64,000 bases of DNA from CBDCVY01 sp965223245 (GTDB taxonomy: Bacteria; Nitrospinota; Nitrospinia; Nitrospinales; Nitrospinaceae). The stretch covers positions 3,720,001-3,784,000 of the forward strand of contig CBDCVY010000013.1 of assembly GCA_965223245.1 (NCBI GenBank). Direction: 5' to 3'. Both the position numbers and the translations under genes were made by a program. Of the stretch, positions 16,038 to 25,131 are shown piece after piece; positions within the stretch are counted from its first letter, which is position 1; the number at the start of each line of letters is the position of its first letter. The notes under the pieces were generated by a model. That model searched no databases. It had not been told where the DNA came from and worked only from the letters and a program-made list of their open reading frames with translations.

Positions 16038-17075
16038 TTAGGGGAATTGAGGGGGCAAACCCAAGCCCAGTGTTTCATCAATATTCAACATAATGTTCAT
16101 ATTTTGTACGGCTTGACTAGATGCCCCTTTCATTAAATTATCAATTGCACTTGTAATGATGGCTCGCTGATTCCGTTTGTCAAATTGAATTCCTATGTCA
16201 CAAAAGTTTGATCCCGTCACATGATGAGTATTAGCGTATTGAGCCTCCGGTAAAACTCTTATAAAATGTTCGCTTTGAAAAAAATCAGCAAATATTTTAA
16301 TTAAACTTGCCCGGTTCCATTCTGAGGAAGTATTAATGTAAATAGTCGTCAATATTCCGCGGATCATTGGCATCAAATGAGGAGAAAAGGAAACAGTTAC
16401 CTTTTGCTTAGAAAGATTACTGAGTTCCTGTTCGATTTCAGGGGTATGTCGATGTTCCGCTAAACCATACGCAGAAACCCCTTCGTTGCTTTCACAAAAA
16501 TGTGTGCCTAAACTTAGCTTGCGGCCTGCACCGGACACACCGGATTTAGAATCAATTATAATAGAATCCAAATCGATTCCATCAAGCTGCATTAGCGGGG
16601 CTAAGGCCAATATAGCTCCTGTAGGATAACACCCCGGATTGGCAACCAATTGAGCTGAACGAATGGAATCCCGATGCAACTCGGGCAAGCCATACACTGC
16701 ATCCTTTAATGCCTTACTATTAATATGTGGGGTTTGGTACCAATGTTCGTAAACGACCGGATCTCGCAATCGGTAGTCCGCACTCAGATCAACAATCTTG
16801 CATTTTCCATTTAACAACTCTGGAACTTGTTTCATGGAAGTGGTGTGCGGTAGCGCAAGAAATAGCAAATCACATTCTTTTGCTATTGAGGGCTCCAGTT
16901 TAACTAAAGTGTGATCGACCCATCCTCTTAAGGAAGGAGCCACTTCCTGAATATTTTTCCCGGCATGGGAATCTGCAGTTAGAGTTTGGATTTCTACATT
17001 GGGGTGGTTCAACAATAATCGAAGTAACTCAATCCCTGTATATCCTGTTGCGCCAGCTATGCTTACTTTTATCAT
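16038..17075 (-). CDS. argC: N-acetyl-gamma-glutamyl-phosphate reductase
   Basis: NADPH-dependent reduction of N-acetylglutamyl phosphate to the semialdehyde, the third arginine step. The N-terminal Rossmann motif GATGYTG is at residues 8-14, and the catalytic Cys149 lies in ANPGCYPTGAIL. The HLMPMIRG and HVTGSN segments contribute the active-site His and the NADP region. At 345 residues it is full length. It lies directly behind the rpsI terminator, so it is probably expressed by partial readthrough or its own promoter. Confidence 0.95.
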   Translation of the reverse strand: MIKVSIAGATGYTGIELLRLLLNHPNVEIQTLTADSHAGKNIQEVAPSLRGWVDHTLVKLEPSIAKECDLLFLALPHTTSMKQVPELLNGKCKIVDLSADYRLRDPVVYEHWYQTPHINSKALKDAVYGLPELHRDSIRSAQLVANPGCYPTGAILALAPLMQLDGIDLDSIIIDSKSGVSGAGRKLSLGTHFCESNEGVSAYGLAEHRHTPEIEQELSNLSKQKVTVSFSPHLMPMIRGILTTIYINTSSEWNRASLIKIFADFFQSEHFIRVLPEAQYANTHHVTGSNFCDIGIQFDKRNQRAIITSAIDNLMKGASSQAVQNMNIMLNIDETLGLGLPPQFP

Positions 17076-17089
17076 GACCTGTCTTCAAT

Positions 17090-17122
17090 AAAAAAGGGAA
17101 GACCCGAATAACGGATCTTCCC
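17090..17122 (-). terminator. Rho-independent terminator of rplM-rpsI
   Basis: GGGAAGACCCG (17096-17106) pairs with CGGATCTTCCC (17112-17122) over AATAA with a single mismatch. On the minus strand it is followed at once by six T (17090-17095). The strand and position fit termination after rpsI and before argC. Confidence 0.85.
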
Positions 17123-17160
17123 AGGATGACTTTGTAAAATAAATGAACTAAATAGTTTTC

Positions 17161-17550
17161 TTAACGTTTTGAGAACTGGAACCGTTTTCGTGCACCGCGT
17201 CGACCATATTTTTTTCTTTCGACTTCACGTGAATCTCTAGTTAAGAAACCTGCTTTTTTTAAAGTAGATCGTAATTCAGGATTGGCCGTTTGCAAAGCCT
17301 TGGAGATCCCCAAGCGAAGAGCCCCTGCCTGTCCGGATAAACCTCCACCCAATACGGTAGCATTAACGTCAAAAGAACCCAAAGTCTCGGTCAATACTAA
17401 TGGTTGCCGTACAACCATCTCTGCAGTTGGTCGACGGAAATAGGAAGCCAAGTCCTTTTTGTTTACCATAATATTTCCTTCGCCAGGAGTAAGCCAAACT
17501 TTAGCAATAGCTTCTTTTCTTCGTCCAGTGGCGTAAGACCGATCTTCCAT
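17161..17550 (-). CDS. rpsI: 30S ribosomal protein S9
   Basis: A 129-residue uS9. The family N-terminus YATGRRKEAIAKVWL, the central GGGLSGQAGALRLGI and the basic C-terminal tail ending GRRGARKRFQFSKR, which reaches into the P site, are all present. It lies 32 bp downstream of rplM, the near-universal rplM-rpsI pair. Confidence 0.97.
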   Translation of the reverse strand: MEDRSYATGRRKEAIAKVWLTPGEGNIMVNKKDLASYFRRPTAEMVVRQPLVLTETLGSFDVNATVLGGGLSGQAGALRLGISKALQTANPELRSTLKKAGFLTRDSREVERKKYGRRGARKRFQFSKR

Positions 17551-17582
17551 AGTTATATTCTCACACTTAAAAGTTGTTTATA

Positions 17583-18011
17583 TTAAACCGTTACCGTGTC
17601 GGGTTTTTGACCCCCATGTGGGTGTTGATCATTATCGTAAATGCGGTAATTTTTTTGTAAAGCTCGACCTAAACGAGTCTTCGGTAGCATACCGTCAATA
17701 GCTTTCTTTAGTAAATCACGTGGCCGTTTTTCCAGCAACTGTTTTGCAGTGGTGGATTTAATTCCCCCCACCCAACCGGTATGACGGTAATAAATTTTTT
17801 GGTCCCATTTATTTCCTGTAAGTTTAACCTTTTCCGCATTAATGATGATTACATTGTCTCCGGTATCAACATGCGGGGTATAAATGGGTTTTGTTTTTCC
17901 TCGAATAACCGCGGCAGCCTTACTAGCTACACGACCCACGGGTTGGTCCTTGGCGTCAATTAGAACCCAACCTTTTACTACTTCGCCTTTTTTAGCAACA
18001 TACGTTTTCAT
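17583..18011 (-). CDS. rplM: 50S ribosomal protein L13
   Basis: A 142-residue uL13, the same length as the E. coli protein when started at ATG 18011. Typical stretches include KPIYTPHVDTGD, YYRHTGWVGG and LGRALQKNYRIY. A TTG two codons upstream is open but unneeded. The promoter upstream is near-consensus, so rplM-rpsI forms its own strong transcription unit. Confidence 0.97.
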   Translation of the reverse strand: MKTYVAKKGEVVKGWVLIDAKDQPVGRVASKAAAVIRGKTKPIYTPHVDTGDNVIIINAEKVKLTGNKWDQKIYYRHTGWVGGIKSTTAKQLLEKRPRDLLKKAIDGMLPKTRLGRALQKNYRIYDNDQHPHGGQKPDTVTV

Positions 18012-18074
18012 GCGCAAATTCTCTAACAGTCTGAATTATAAGGGTAAATCATTTCAGGAATGATTGAATCGTAT

Positions 18075-18104
18075 ATCATAGAAAAATGAACACCTAATGT
18101 CAAG
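18075..18104 (-). promoter_or_regulatory. Sigma-70 promoter for rplM-rpsI
   Basis: On the minus strand TTGACA (18099-18104) is followed after exactly 17 bp by TATGAT (18075-18080). Transcription would begin about 60 bp before the rplM start codon. This is one of the best housekeeping-type promoters in the window. Confidence 0.8.
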
Positions 18105-18143
18105 AAAATCCCGGCTTTTGAGTAAGTAATGAGAATTTACAGG

Positions 18144-19547
18144 TCAATGGGCTCTCAATTTCCTTTTGATTCTTTTCACGGCCTCCTTGGCCTGAGTGAC
18201 AATTTGATCCGGGGAAGTATTATCTTTCAAAACCAAGATTCCATCCTGCATTAGAGGTTTCCCATTTACAAATACATACCTTACATTACGGGGTTGTGCA
18301 TTAAAAACTATAGCGTTTATGACGTTCCATTGTGGGGCACTATTGACCTTGTTCAAATCAAGCACTATGAGGTCAGCATATTTCCCAGGGTTGAGCGACC
18401 CAATTTCCTTTTCCATATTCAACGCTTCAGCCCCTCCAAGAGTAGCCATACGTAATATATCCTTAATACCGGGGAAAGAGTTTGGATTCAAAGATATGGC
18501 ACGTTGTATTCCCACAGCGGCCTTCATATTAGAAAACATATCGCTGGTATCATTGGTGCCTCCGTCTAAACCCAAACCAATTTTAATCCCTGCCTTATAT
18601 AGTTTTTCTATAGGCATTATCCCGGAGGCTAATCTCATATTACTTAGAGGATTATGTGAAACCGAGACTTTGTATTTTTTCAATTGAGATATTTCAAACG
18701 AGGAAATGTGAATTACATGGTTCGCAAAAATATGACTCCGAAAAGCTCCTGTCTCATTTAAAAGTTGAAACGGATCTTCACTTCTTTGAAGCTTACTTTC
18801 TAATAGATGAATGTTAAGTGGTAAATTATATTTTTGGGAAATATCAGCCATCACCTTTAATCCTTCAAGAGTTGCAGGGGCAGGGTGAGCGCATACTTGT
18901 AAAGAGGCTAATGGATTGGGATCCGTAAATTGGGTTTTAATATTTTCAATATCACTCTCAATCTGGTTACTTTGTTTATAACAGTAAGCAAAAATATATC
19001 TTAATCCCGACTTCTCCAGCGCGTTTAAATTTCCCTTTGTAAATTCCGGTGTGAAACTATGCGAGTTGTCTAAAACCGTGGTGACTCCTGAGGAAATGAG
19101 ATCAAGAGTACTTAAGCGAACTCCGCTATAGGCCTCGGATTCATCTATATTATTTTTTCCCATGGGGAAAACACATTCTTTGAGCCAGCCCATGAGTTCT
19201 TTATCTGCCCCACATCCACGAATAAGAGATTGCCACAAATGGTTATGGACATCGACAAAACCTGGCAATACGATTTTTCCTTTGCCGGTTATTTCGTTTG
19301 CATTGGGAGATTTAAGTTTTTTACCAACAGAAATTATTCGTTGGTCAAAAAGTACATCTGAATTTTTTAAAATACCTAACGAACCTTCACCCAACTTGGG
19401 ATCCATGGTAATAACGAGATCTGCATTTTTTATTAACGTTTTAGCTGCATTACCGGGGTTTGAAGATGAGGAGGAGGTTAAACCTAAAGTGAATACAAAA
19501 ATATAAAGAGGAATTTGGTATCTTTTGAATAAGGTAAAATCCAACAT
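18144..19547 (-). CDS. Amidohydrolase, chlorohydrolase/deaminase type, with signal-like N-terminus
   Basis: A 467-residue metal-dependent hydrolase of the AtzA/TrzN/MtaD group. It shows the metal-binding DVHNHL (HxH), NIHLLES and HVIHIS histidines, and the GLGLDGGTNDT aspartate, with the beta-sandwich part at both ends (NADLVITMD; GKYADLIVLDLN). Such enzymes deaminate adenosine-type nucleosides or dechlorinate triazines. Unusually it begins with a basic residue pair, an 18-residue hydrophobic run (IPLYIFVFTLGLTS) and serines, suggesting export. AAGGAAG precedes ATG 19547. It stands alone between rplM and shc; substrate unknown. Confidence 0.8.
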   Translation of the reverse strand: MLDFTLFKRYQIPLYIFVFTLGLTSSSSSNPGNAAKTLIKNADLVITMDPKLGEGSLGILKNSDVLFDQRIISVGKKLKSPNANEITGKGKIVLPGFVDVHNHLWQSLIRGCGADKELMGWLKECVFPMGKNNIDESEAYSGVRLSTLDLISSGVTTVLDNSHSFTPEFTKGNLNALEKSGLRYIFAYCYKQSNQIESDIENIKTQFTDPNPLASLQVCAHPAPATLEGLKVMADISQKYNLPLNIHLLESKLQRSEDPFQLLNETGAFRSHIFANHVIHISSFEISQLKKYKVSVSHNPLSNMRLASGIMPIEKLYKAGIKIGLGLDGGTNDTSDMFSNMKAAVGIQRAISLNPNSFPGIKDILRMATLGGAEALNMEKEIGSLNPGKYADLIVLDLNKVNSAPQWNVINAIVFNAQPRNVRYVFVNGKPLMQDGILVLKDNTSPDQIVTQAKEAVKRIKRKLRAH

Positions 19548-19680
19548 AGAACTTCCTTTGCGTCATGTGGTAAGCTTTCATCTTATCAGCTAACTATTGA
19601 TATCCTTTATTTTTTTAACAAAATAATATATTTTAAAATTTAAATACGTTTCCTAATTCCAGCTATAAACAAACACCACC

Positions 19681-21663
19681 ATGTCAGATTTAAAACCACT
19701 TTCTTCAGAGCAAGAAAAATCACCGGAAATTCCAGAAACTCAATCGCTTGAATCCCAAAACCAATTGGATGATGCGATCCAAAGAGCCATTGATTATCAT
19801 TTTTCCACTCAATATCCGGAGGGTTATTGGGTAGAGGAATTGGAGTCTAATCCCACCATTACAGCTGAATATGTTTTTTTAATGCATTTTCTGGGCATTG
19901 ATGATTCTGCAAGAAGAGAGAAGTGCAAAAATTATTTACTGAAATATCAAAGAGAGGACGGTGGATGGAATATATACTTTGGTGCTCCTAGTGAAATCAG
20001 TACTACCGTGGAAGCCTATATTGCGCTAAAAATGACAGGCATGTCTCCAAAAGCACCAGAAATGGTAAGAGCCCGGGAGTGCATAATTGCAAAAGGAGGT
20101 GTCCGTAAGGTCAGAGTGTTTACAAAAATATTTTTAGCCATGTTGGGTCAAAGCTCTTGGGAATTTGTTCCAGCGACACCTGTAGAATTGATACTTCTTC
20201 CTAATTGGTTTTACTTTAACATTTACGAAATGTCGAGTTGGTCGCGAGGTACGGTGGTTCCTCTTAGCATCATTTGTACAAAAAAACCGGTCTGGCCATT
20301 ACCGGAAGAACAATCTGTACCGGAAATTTTTACAGATGCTGATAGAGATCTTTCTATTAAGGTGAAGAAGCGCGGTCTTAACTGGCCTGGTTTCTTTTTA
20401 ATGATGGATAAGGCAATAAAAATTTTAGGGAAATGTTCCTGGAAACCCTTCAGAAAATTTGCGCTTAATAAAGCCAAACGATGGACACTGGACCATCAGG
20501 AACCTGAAGGTGATTTCAGTGGCATTCAACCTGCCATGTTTAATTCCCTTTTAGCGCTTAGCTTGTTGGGTTATGAATTGAACCATCCTGTAATGGTTAA
20601 AGGTTTGGAAGCTGTAGATCGTTTTATTATTGACCGGAATGATCATTTGGTTCTGCAGGCATGTGTTTCTCCCTTATGGGACACGGCTATTGCCTGCAAC
20701 GCATTAATGGACGCGGGGATTTCTCCCGATCATCCTAAATTGGTCGAAGCTGCTGAATGGATATGGAAAAAGCAAGTGACTGAGCGTGGAGATTGGAAAA
20801 TAAAAAATCCATCCACCCCTGCCGGAGGCTGGTCCTTCGAGTTTTATAATCAAAGTTACCCTGACACCGATGATACGGCCGAAATTTTAATGGCATTAAA
20901 CCGTATTCCAATTGCAGATAAAGAAAAAAAGAAAAAAGAATTTGATCGTGCACTCACATGGTTGATGAGTATGCAAAGTACCAATGGGGGTTGGGGTGCC
21001 TTTGATCAGGACAATGACCATGAATTATTCAACCAAATTCCTTTTGCCGACCATGGAGCTATGTTGGACCCACCCACTGTGGACGTTACGGGGAGAATCC
21101 TTTGGTTATTAGGACGAATTCAATTCGACCCTAATGATCCTAAAGTTCAAAAAGCTCTAAAATTTATTCGTGAAGATCAAGAGGAAGATGGGTGTTGGTT
21201 TGGCCGTTGGGGTGTTAATTACATTTATGGAACCTGGCTTGTGCTCTCAGGGCTTAATTCAATAGGCGAAGATATGAGTCAATCTTATATCTGCAAAGCT
21301 GTCCATTGGTTGAAAAACCATCAAAACTCAGATGGTGGTTGGGGAGAAACTTGTGAAAGTTATACGGACCCAACCTTGCGCGGCCAGGGAGTTAGTACGA
21401 ATTCCCAAACCGCATGGGCCGTGATGGCTTTAACAGAAGCGGGTGAAGGAGAAAGTGCTAATGCTAAAAAAGGAATTGATTATTTAATTCAAAACCAAAA
21501 ACAAAATGGTTCCTGGTATGAGGATGAGTTTACCGGAACTGGGTTCCCTGGGCATTTTTATATCAAGTATCATATGTATCAACAATTTTTTCCATTAATG
21601 GCCTTAGCCCGTTTTAAACATTTTCAAAGCCACAAATCGGTTCCTACCCGACAAGTTTCTTAA
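19681..21663 (+). CDS. shc: Squalene-hopene cyclase
   Basis: Cyclises squalene to hopene/diplopterol at the membrane, the first committed hopanoid step. The catalytic DTDDTA motif is at residues 395-400, and several QW repeats are visible (QREDGGWNIYF, QSTNGGWGAFD, QNSDGGWGE, QNGSWYE). 660 residues is normal. No squalene synthase genes (hpnCDE) or hopanoid tail genes lie within the window, although radical SAM proteins occur about 14 kb away. No clear ribosome binding site precedes the ATG. Confidence 0.93.
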   Translation: MSDLKPLSSEQEKSPEIPETQSLESQNQLDDAIQRAIDYHFSTQYPEGYWVEELESNPTITAEYVFLMHFLGIDDSARREKCKNYLLKYQREDGGWNIYFGAPSEISTTVEAYIALKMTGMSPKAPEMVRARECIIAKGGVRKVRVFTKIFLAMLGQSSWEFVPATPVELILLPNWFYFNIYEMSSWSRGTVVPLSIICTKKPVWPLPEEQSVPEIFTDADRDLSIKVKKRGLNWPGFFLMMDKAIKILGKCSWKPFRKFALNKAKRWTLDHQEPEGDFSGIQPAMFNSLLALSLLGYELNHPVMVKGLEAVDRFIIDRNDHLVLQACVSPLWDTAIACNALMDAGISPDHPKLVEAAEWIWKKQVTERGDWKIKNPSTPAGGWSFEFYNQSYPDTDDTAEILMALNRIPIADKEKKKKEFDRALTWLMSMQSTNGGWGAFDQDNDHELFNQIPFADHGAMLDPPTVDVTGRILWLLGRIQFDPNDPKVQKALKFIREDQEEDGCWFGRWGVNYIYGTWLVLSGLNSIGEDMSQSYICKAVHWLKNHQNSDGGWGETCESYTDPTLRGQGVSTNSQTAWAVMALTEAGEGESANAKKGIDYLIQNQKQNGSWYEDEFTGTGFPGHFYIKYHMYQQFFPLMALARFKHFQSHKSVPTRQVS

Positions 21664-21836
21664 GCCTTCTAAAAATTTCTTAAAAAATTTTGAGTGAGTA
21701 TTTTCCTTTGGAATTAATTGATTATCCTTATTAGAGAGTGTAGGCAGAATAATTTTGGAATTAACAAAAATATTGGAAAATAAAATATTTTGCTTAAACT
21801 AAATTATATATTCCTTGATTATTTTTTTAGGTAAGC

Positions 21837-22838
21837 ATGATCACAGATTCTATTACACAGCAAGAGCAATTTACCGAAGTCATTTTAAATAATGTTCATG
21901 ATGCGATAATTATTATCAACCATCTTGGAGAAATAATTTATTGGAATAATAGTGCTCAGAAACTATTTGGATGGTCCATAGATGAAGTCCGTGGAAAGAA
22001 TTTAGGGAATTTGATAGTTCCGCAGAGGTATAGAAAAAGTCATTTTGAAGGGATTAGTCGATTTTTGCATACTAAGCAAGGGAAAATTTTGGGAGAAATT
22101 GTAGAAATTGAAGCAGTGCATAAAAATGGAAATGAGTTATCCGTAAATTTAACAATTTCAAATATCTCCTATGAGGGTTCAAGTTTTTTTGTGGGAATCA
22201 TTAGAGATGTTTCTTCCAAAAAAAATCTAGAAGTTGAACTTTATAAATATGCAGGAGACCTTGAAAAAAGTAATCAGGCCAAGGATGCACTAATTACTGA
22301 ACTGAAGGAACTAAAAAAAGAACTCGAACTATCCGCTCGTACAGATCCTCTTACTCAAATCTCAAATCGCAGAGATATGATTGAGAAACTAAAATATGAA
22401 TATCAGAGGACTCGCAGGACTCAAAAACAGTTTTGTGTTTTAATGATGGATGTGGATCATTTTAAAACTATTAACGATACGATGGGTCATGATGGTGGGG
22501 ATTATGTATTAATCGAATTAGCAAATCTATTGCAAGGTAGTTCTCGCAAGCAAGACGTAATTTGTCGATGGGGCGGAGAGGAGTTTTTATTTCTTTTACC
22601 AGATACAACCTTCGATGGTGGGGTAATATTAGCCAATAGATTAATTAAAAAAACGGAAGCACATTCTTTTAGTTATATGGAAAAATTGATTCCTGTTACC
22701 CTTAGCATTGGCCTTGGGACGCTTGACTTAGAAGAGGAAGATTTCCAAGATTGTATTAAAAGGGCAGATGAGGCTTTGTATCAAGCAAAACGGCTTGGAC
22801 GCAATCGGTTATTTCCTTTAAATGAACCCAAAAATTAG
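21837..22838 (+). CDS. PAS-GGDEF diguanylate cyclase
   Basis: A 333-residue soluble sensor that should make c-di-GMP from two GTP. An N-terminal PAS domain (about 10-130) is followed by a short coiled coil (about 138-165) and a GGDEF domain starting RTDPLTQISNRR. The active-site loop is GGEEF (residues 246-250), so catalysis is expected. An RxxD inhibitory site (R237-K-Q-D240) lies five residues upstream, predicting product inhibition. No membrane segment is present, so the PAS ligand is probably cytoplasmic. It is a single gene after shc. Confidence 0.9.
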   Translation: MITDSITQQEQFTEVILNNVHDAIIIINHLGEIIYWNNSAQKLFGWSIDEVRGKNLGNLIVPQRYRKSHFEGISRFLHTKQGKILGEIVEIEAVHKNGNELSVNLTISNISYEGSSFFVGIIRDVSSKKNLEVELYKYAGDLEKSNQAKDALITELKELKKELELSARTDPLTQISNRRDMIEKLKYEYQRTRRTQKQFCVLMMDVDHFKTINDTMGHDGGDYVLIELANLLQGSSRKQDVICRWGGEEFLFLLPDTTFDGGVILANRLIKKTEAHSFSYMEKLIPVTLSIGLGTLDLEEEDFQDCIKRADEALYQAKRLGRNRLFPLNEPKN

Positions 22839-22883
22839 AGATTACAAACCATAAAAATCTATAAAATTAAATCTGAATTGAAG

Positions 22884-23444
22884 TTAAAAATGATGAAGAA
22901 GTTCAACCGCAAATTTGGTTCGATTGAGTTTTTCTGTAGCTGAAGAAATTACTTCCCCACTGGCAATATCCACTAAAGCGATGTGCACATCAATATTAGA
23001 TCCAATATCTCTTACCGTACCATTTACAATGGCTTCTGCATTGAGTGCATGGCCAATGCGTTTTGTCTCATCTTGAGTATAAAGGAAAGAGGGTTGCAGG
23101 CTGAGTTTGTTTAAGGTTTCTAAAACTTCACCTCGTTGTGCAACTCGAAAGAATTTACGTCGTGTAATAGCTTCTACCACACGGTTGGCCATGTATTCAC
23201 CTAATACAGGAACTCTACCTTGGTCATCCACTAAATCCATTACGACTACCTTATTGATTTCATATTCCTCAACATCTTGAGCAATTTTGTTGATTAAATC
23301 TTCGGATTTTTCTTCATAGTATTCGGAGTCCGTTTCTTTATCAAAAAATCTGTCCCATATTTTTGAGGGTTCCAACTTTAATTCGCAACCTGTTAAAAGG
23401 GAGGCAGTTAATAAAGCTCCTAAGATATAGTGAAATTTTCTCAT
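22884..23444 (-). CDS. FlgO-like outer-membrane lipoprotein
   Basis: A 186-residue lipoprotein with lipobox LLTGC (Cys20). The mature part has the FlgO-family pattern: a strand NKVVVMDLVDDQGRVPVLGEYM, then RKFFRVAQRGEVLETLNKL, and a GHALNAEAIVNGTVRDIG segment. FlgO-type and CsgG-type proteins share this assembly fold. No flagellar gene is present here, so an envelope role next to the other lipoproteins is more likely. Confidence 0.7.
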   Translation of the reverse strand: MRKFHYILGALLTASLLTGCELKLEPSKIWDRFFDKETDSEYYEEKSEDLINKIAQDVEEYEINKVVVMDLVDDQGRVPVLGEYMANRVVEAITRRKFFRVAQRGEVLETLNKLSLQPSFLYTQDETKRIGHALNAEAIVNGTVRDIGSNIDVHIALVDIASGEVISSATEKLNRTKFAVELLHHF

Positions 23445-23751
23445 ACGATAATTCCTTGGTTAGCTCCTGGACCTGTTCAATTATGAATTAGTGCAAGCCT
23501 AATGCCGGAAAAGCCACCTTGTGTACAAATGAAAAAAAATGACTTTAATTTGCTTTTTTACAATAGGTTATATAGCGGGTGTTTTGCTGGAAAAGTTTAA
23601 CTTGAGGGAAAAGATTTCCTACTTAAGTAAGAAGTGACTGGTTTTATTTGCTTTTTCAAAGCTTTAGTCGGTGCCTTTGCTAGCATAGTTATCCAAATTC
23701 CTGTATAAAGAAGAAATCCAATTTAATGAGGACCCTACTGGAGACGTTTGT
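23445..23751. other. Divergent intergenic region, 307 bp
   Basis: AT-rich DNA between two divergent lipoprotein genes. It should contain promoters for both. I see no consensus pair, hairpin or small gene. GGAG about 8 bp before 23752 is the ribosome site of the right-hand gene. Confidence 0.4.
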
Positions 23752-24588
23752 ATGTTTTATCGAGTTTTTTATGGTTTTATGGCGATTAGTTTATTTTTCT
23801 TAGGGGGTTGTGAAAACCCTAAAACTGCTGAAGAGCCTTTGCGTTTACCTGAAAAGGAAAAAACGTGGGTCAAAACAGAAAAAGTAGAGATTACTAAAAA
23901 TAAGGCATTAGCCCCTAAAGAAAAGAAACCGGAAGTTATATCTGCCAACCCAGAACTGCGCCAAAAATTGTTGCAAACATATTCTCCGCAAGGAAATGTT
24001 ACCGATGTGAAAACTTGTCTGGGTTTGTTGGATCCTCTAGATAAAAGACGTATGGCCGTACAAAGGGAAGGGGGTCTATGGTATGCTTTTGAAAGGATAT
24101 CCGAGATTCGTCCTCATTCAGATAATGGATTTCAACTCGACAGCCATATTAATAAGCTAATATTTTCTATTCGACATTTATGTAAAACATCCAAAGGGGT
24201 TCCCATGGATGCTTTGGCAACCAATGTAAATCAATCCATCAATGAAAAAGGTAAGGAAGGAACAAAAAATGAATTAATTGATTGGGGAGAAGCACCTAAA
24301 ACCGCTGATCGTTGGATTGATTACGCAGAGTCTTCAAAACAAAAACAAACACGTACCGTCGAATTTTCAAACATTGAAGGTCTAATCCTTCAAGCCGGAC
24401 CCATAATTAATTTATATGAAGATCTACTCCATCGAGAGTTGAATGCAAAAAATGCGCAACTTTATTTGACAGACGCTACAACTTTGCTAGATGTTCTTAA
24501 ATCCATCGTTTCTGAAAATCAATTGGTAACCATGGCTCTCAATGAGGATCATGCGGTTCCTTACAAAAAATTCCGTGGCGAAATGTAA
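23752..24588 (+). CDS. Hypothetical lipoprotein
   Basis: A 278-residue predicted lipoprotein with lipobox LFFLGGC (Cys20), a charged lysine/glutamate-rich linker to about residue 62, and a mostly helical remainder. No family recognised. The start is supported by GGAG upstream. It converges on the YcfL-like gene with a 6-bp gap. Confidence 0.6.
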   Translation: MFYRVFYGFMAISLFFLGGCENPKTAEEPLRLPEKEKTWVKTEKVEITKNKALAPKEKKPEVISANPELRQKLLQTYSPQGNVTDVKTCLGLLDPLDKRRMAVQREGGLWYAFERISEIRPHSDNGFQLDSHINKLIFSIRHLCKTSKGVPMDALATNVNQSINEKGKEGTKNELIDWGEAPKTADRWIDYAESSKQKQTRTVEFSNIEGLILQAGPIINLYEDLLHRELNAKNAQLYLTDATTLLDVLKSIVSENQLVTMALNEDHAVPYKKFRGEM

Positions 24589-24594
24589 AAAGTC

Positions 24595-25119
24595 TTACCT
24601 TCCCTCTCGAACTTCTATGTAATAGCCGGCAATTCCTTCTGTTTTTTTCGAGGAGGCTCGATAAGTTCCAATACTTTTCGGAGGTAAATGGATCCTCTGC
24701 CATTCAGTGATATCCTTAGTTGGAATCGTATTTTCATCTAGAAATTGGGTTCGGCCCTCTATTTGAAGCGGATATTCCGTATGATTTTGGAAAACAGCCA
24801 TTACTTCCTTTATTCCTGAAGGTGACGTTTTCATAGTATGGGTTTGTGTCGAAATTTTATAACGGCGAACGATTTGCGGAGGAGAATCAGGAGGCGGGCC
24901 TACCCTCTGTCCTTGGCAATAAGTCACCCATACACTTTCCGATTCGAGCGAACGGTCTAAAATTTTGACACTGTTCATTTGGTAACCCGATTGCGCTGGG
25001 GGATCTGTCATAAAAGATTGGCAAGGATCCTTCTGTTGTGTTGCGCAGCCAACAAATAACCCTGCCAATACCAAAAAAGAAAAAAATACTTTAAAAAGCC
25101 GTTTTGTTAAGCCCTTCAT
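24595..25119 (-). CDS. YcfL-like (DUF1425) lipoprotein
   Basis: A 174-residue lipoprotein with signal and lipobox LFVGC (Cys25). The C-terminal part resembles YcfL/DUF1425, with the immunoglobulin-like pattern VMAVFQNHTEYPLQIEGRTQF followed by PPKSIGTYRASS. In enterobacteria ycfL lies beside lpoB; here the order lpoB-like, COG3014, ycfL-like on one strand repeats that association and supports the call. Confidence 0.7.
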   Translation of the reverse strand: MKGLTKRLFKVFFSFLVLAGLFVGCATQQKDPCQSFMTDPPAQSGYQMNSVKILDRSLESESVWVTYCQGQRVGPPPDSPPQIVRRYKISTQTHTMKTSPSGIKEVMAVFQNHTEYPLQIEGRTQFLDENTIPTKDITEWQRIHLPPKSIGTYRASSKKTEGIAGYYIEVREGR

Positions 25120-25131
25120 TAGACGATCTCC

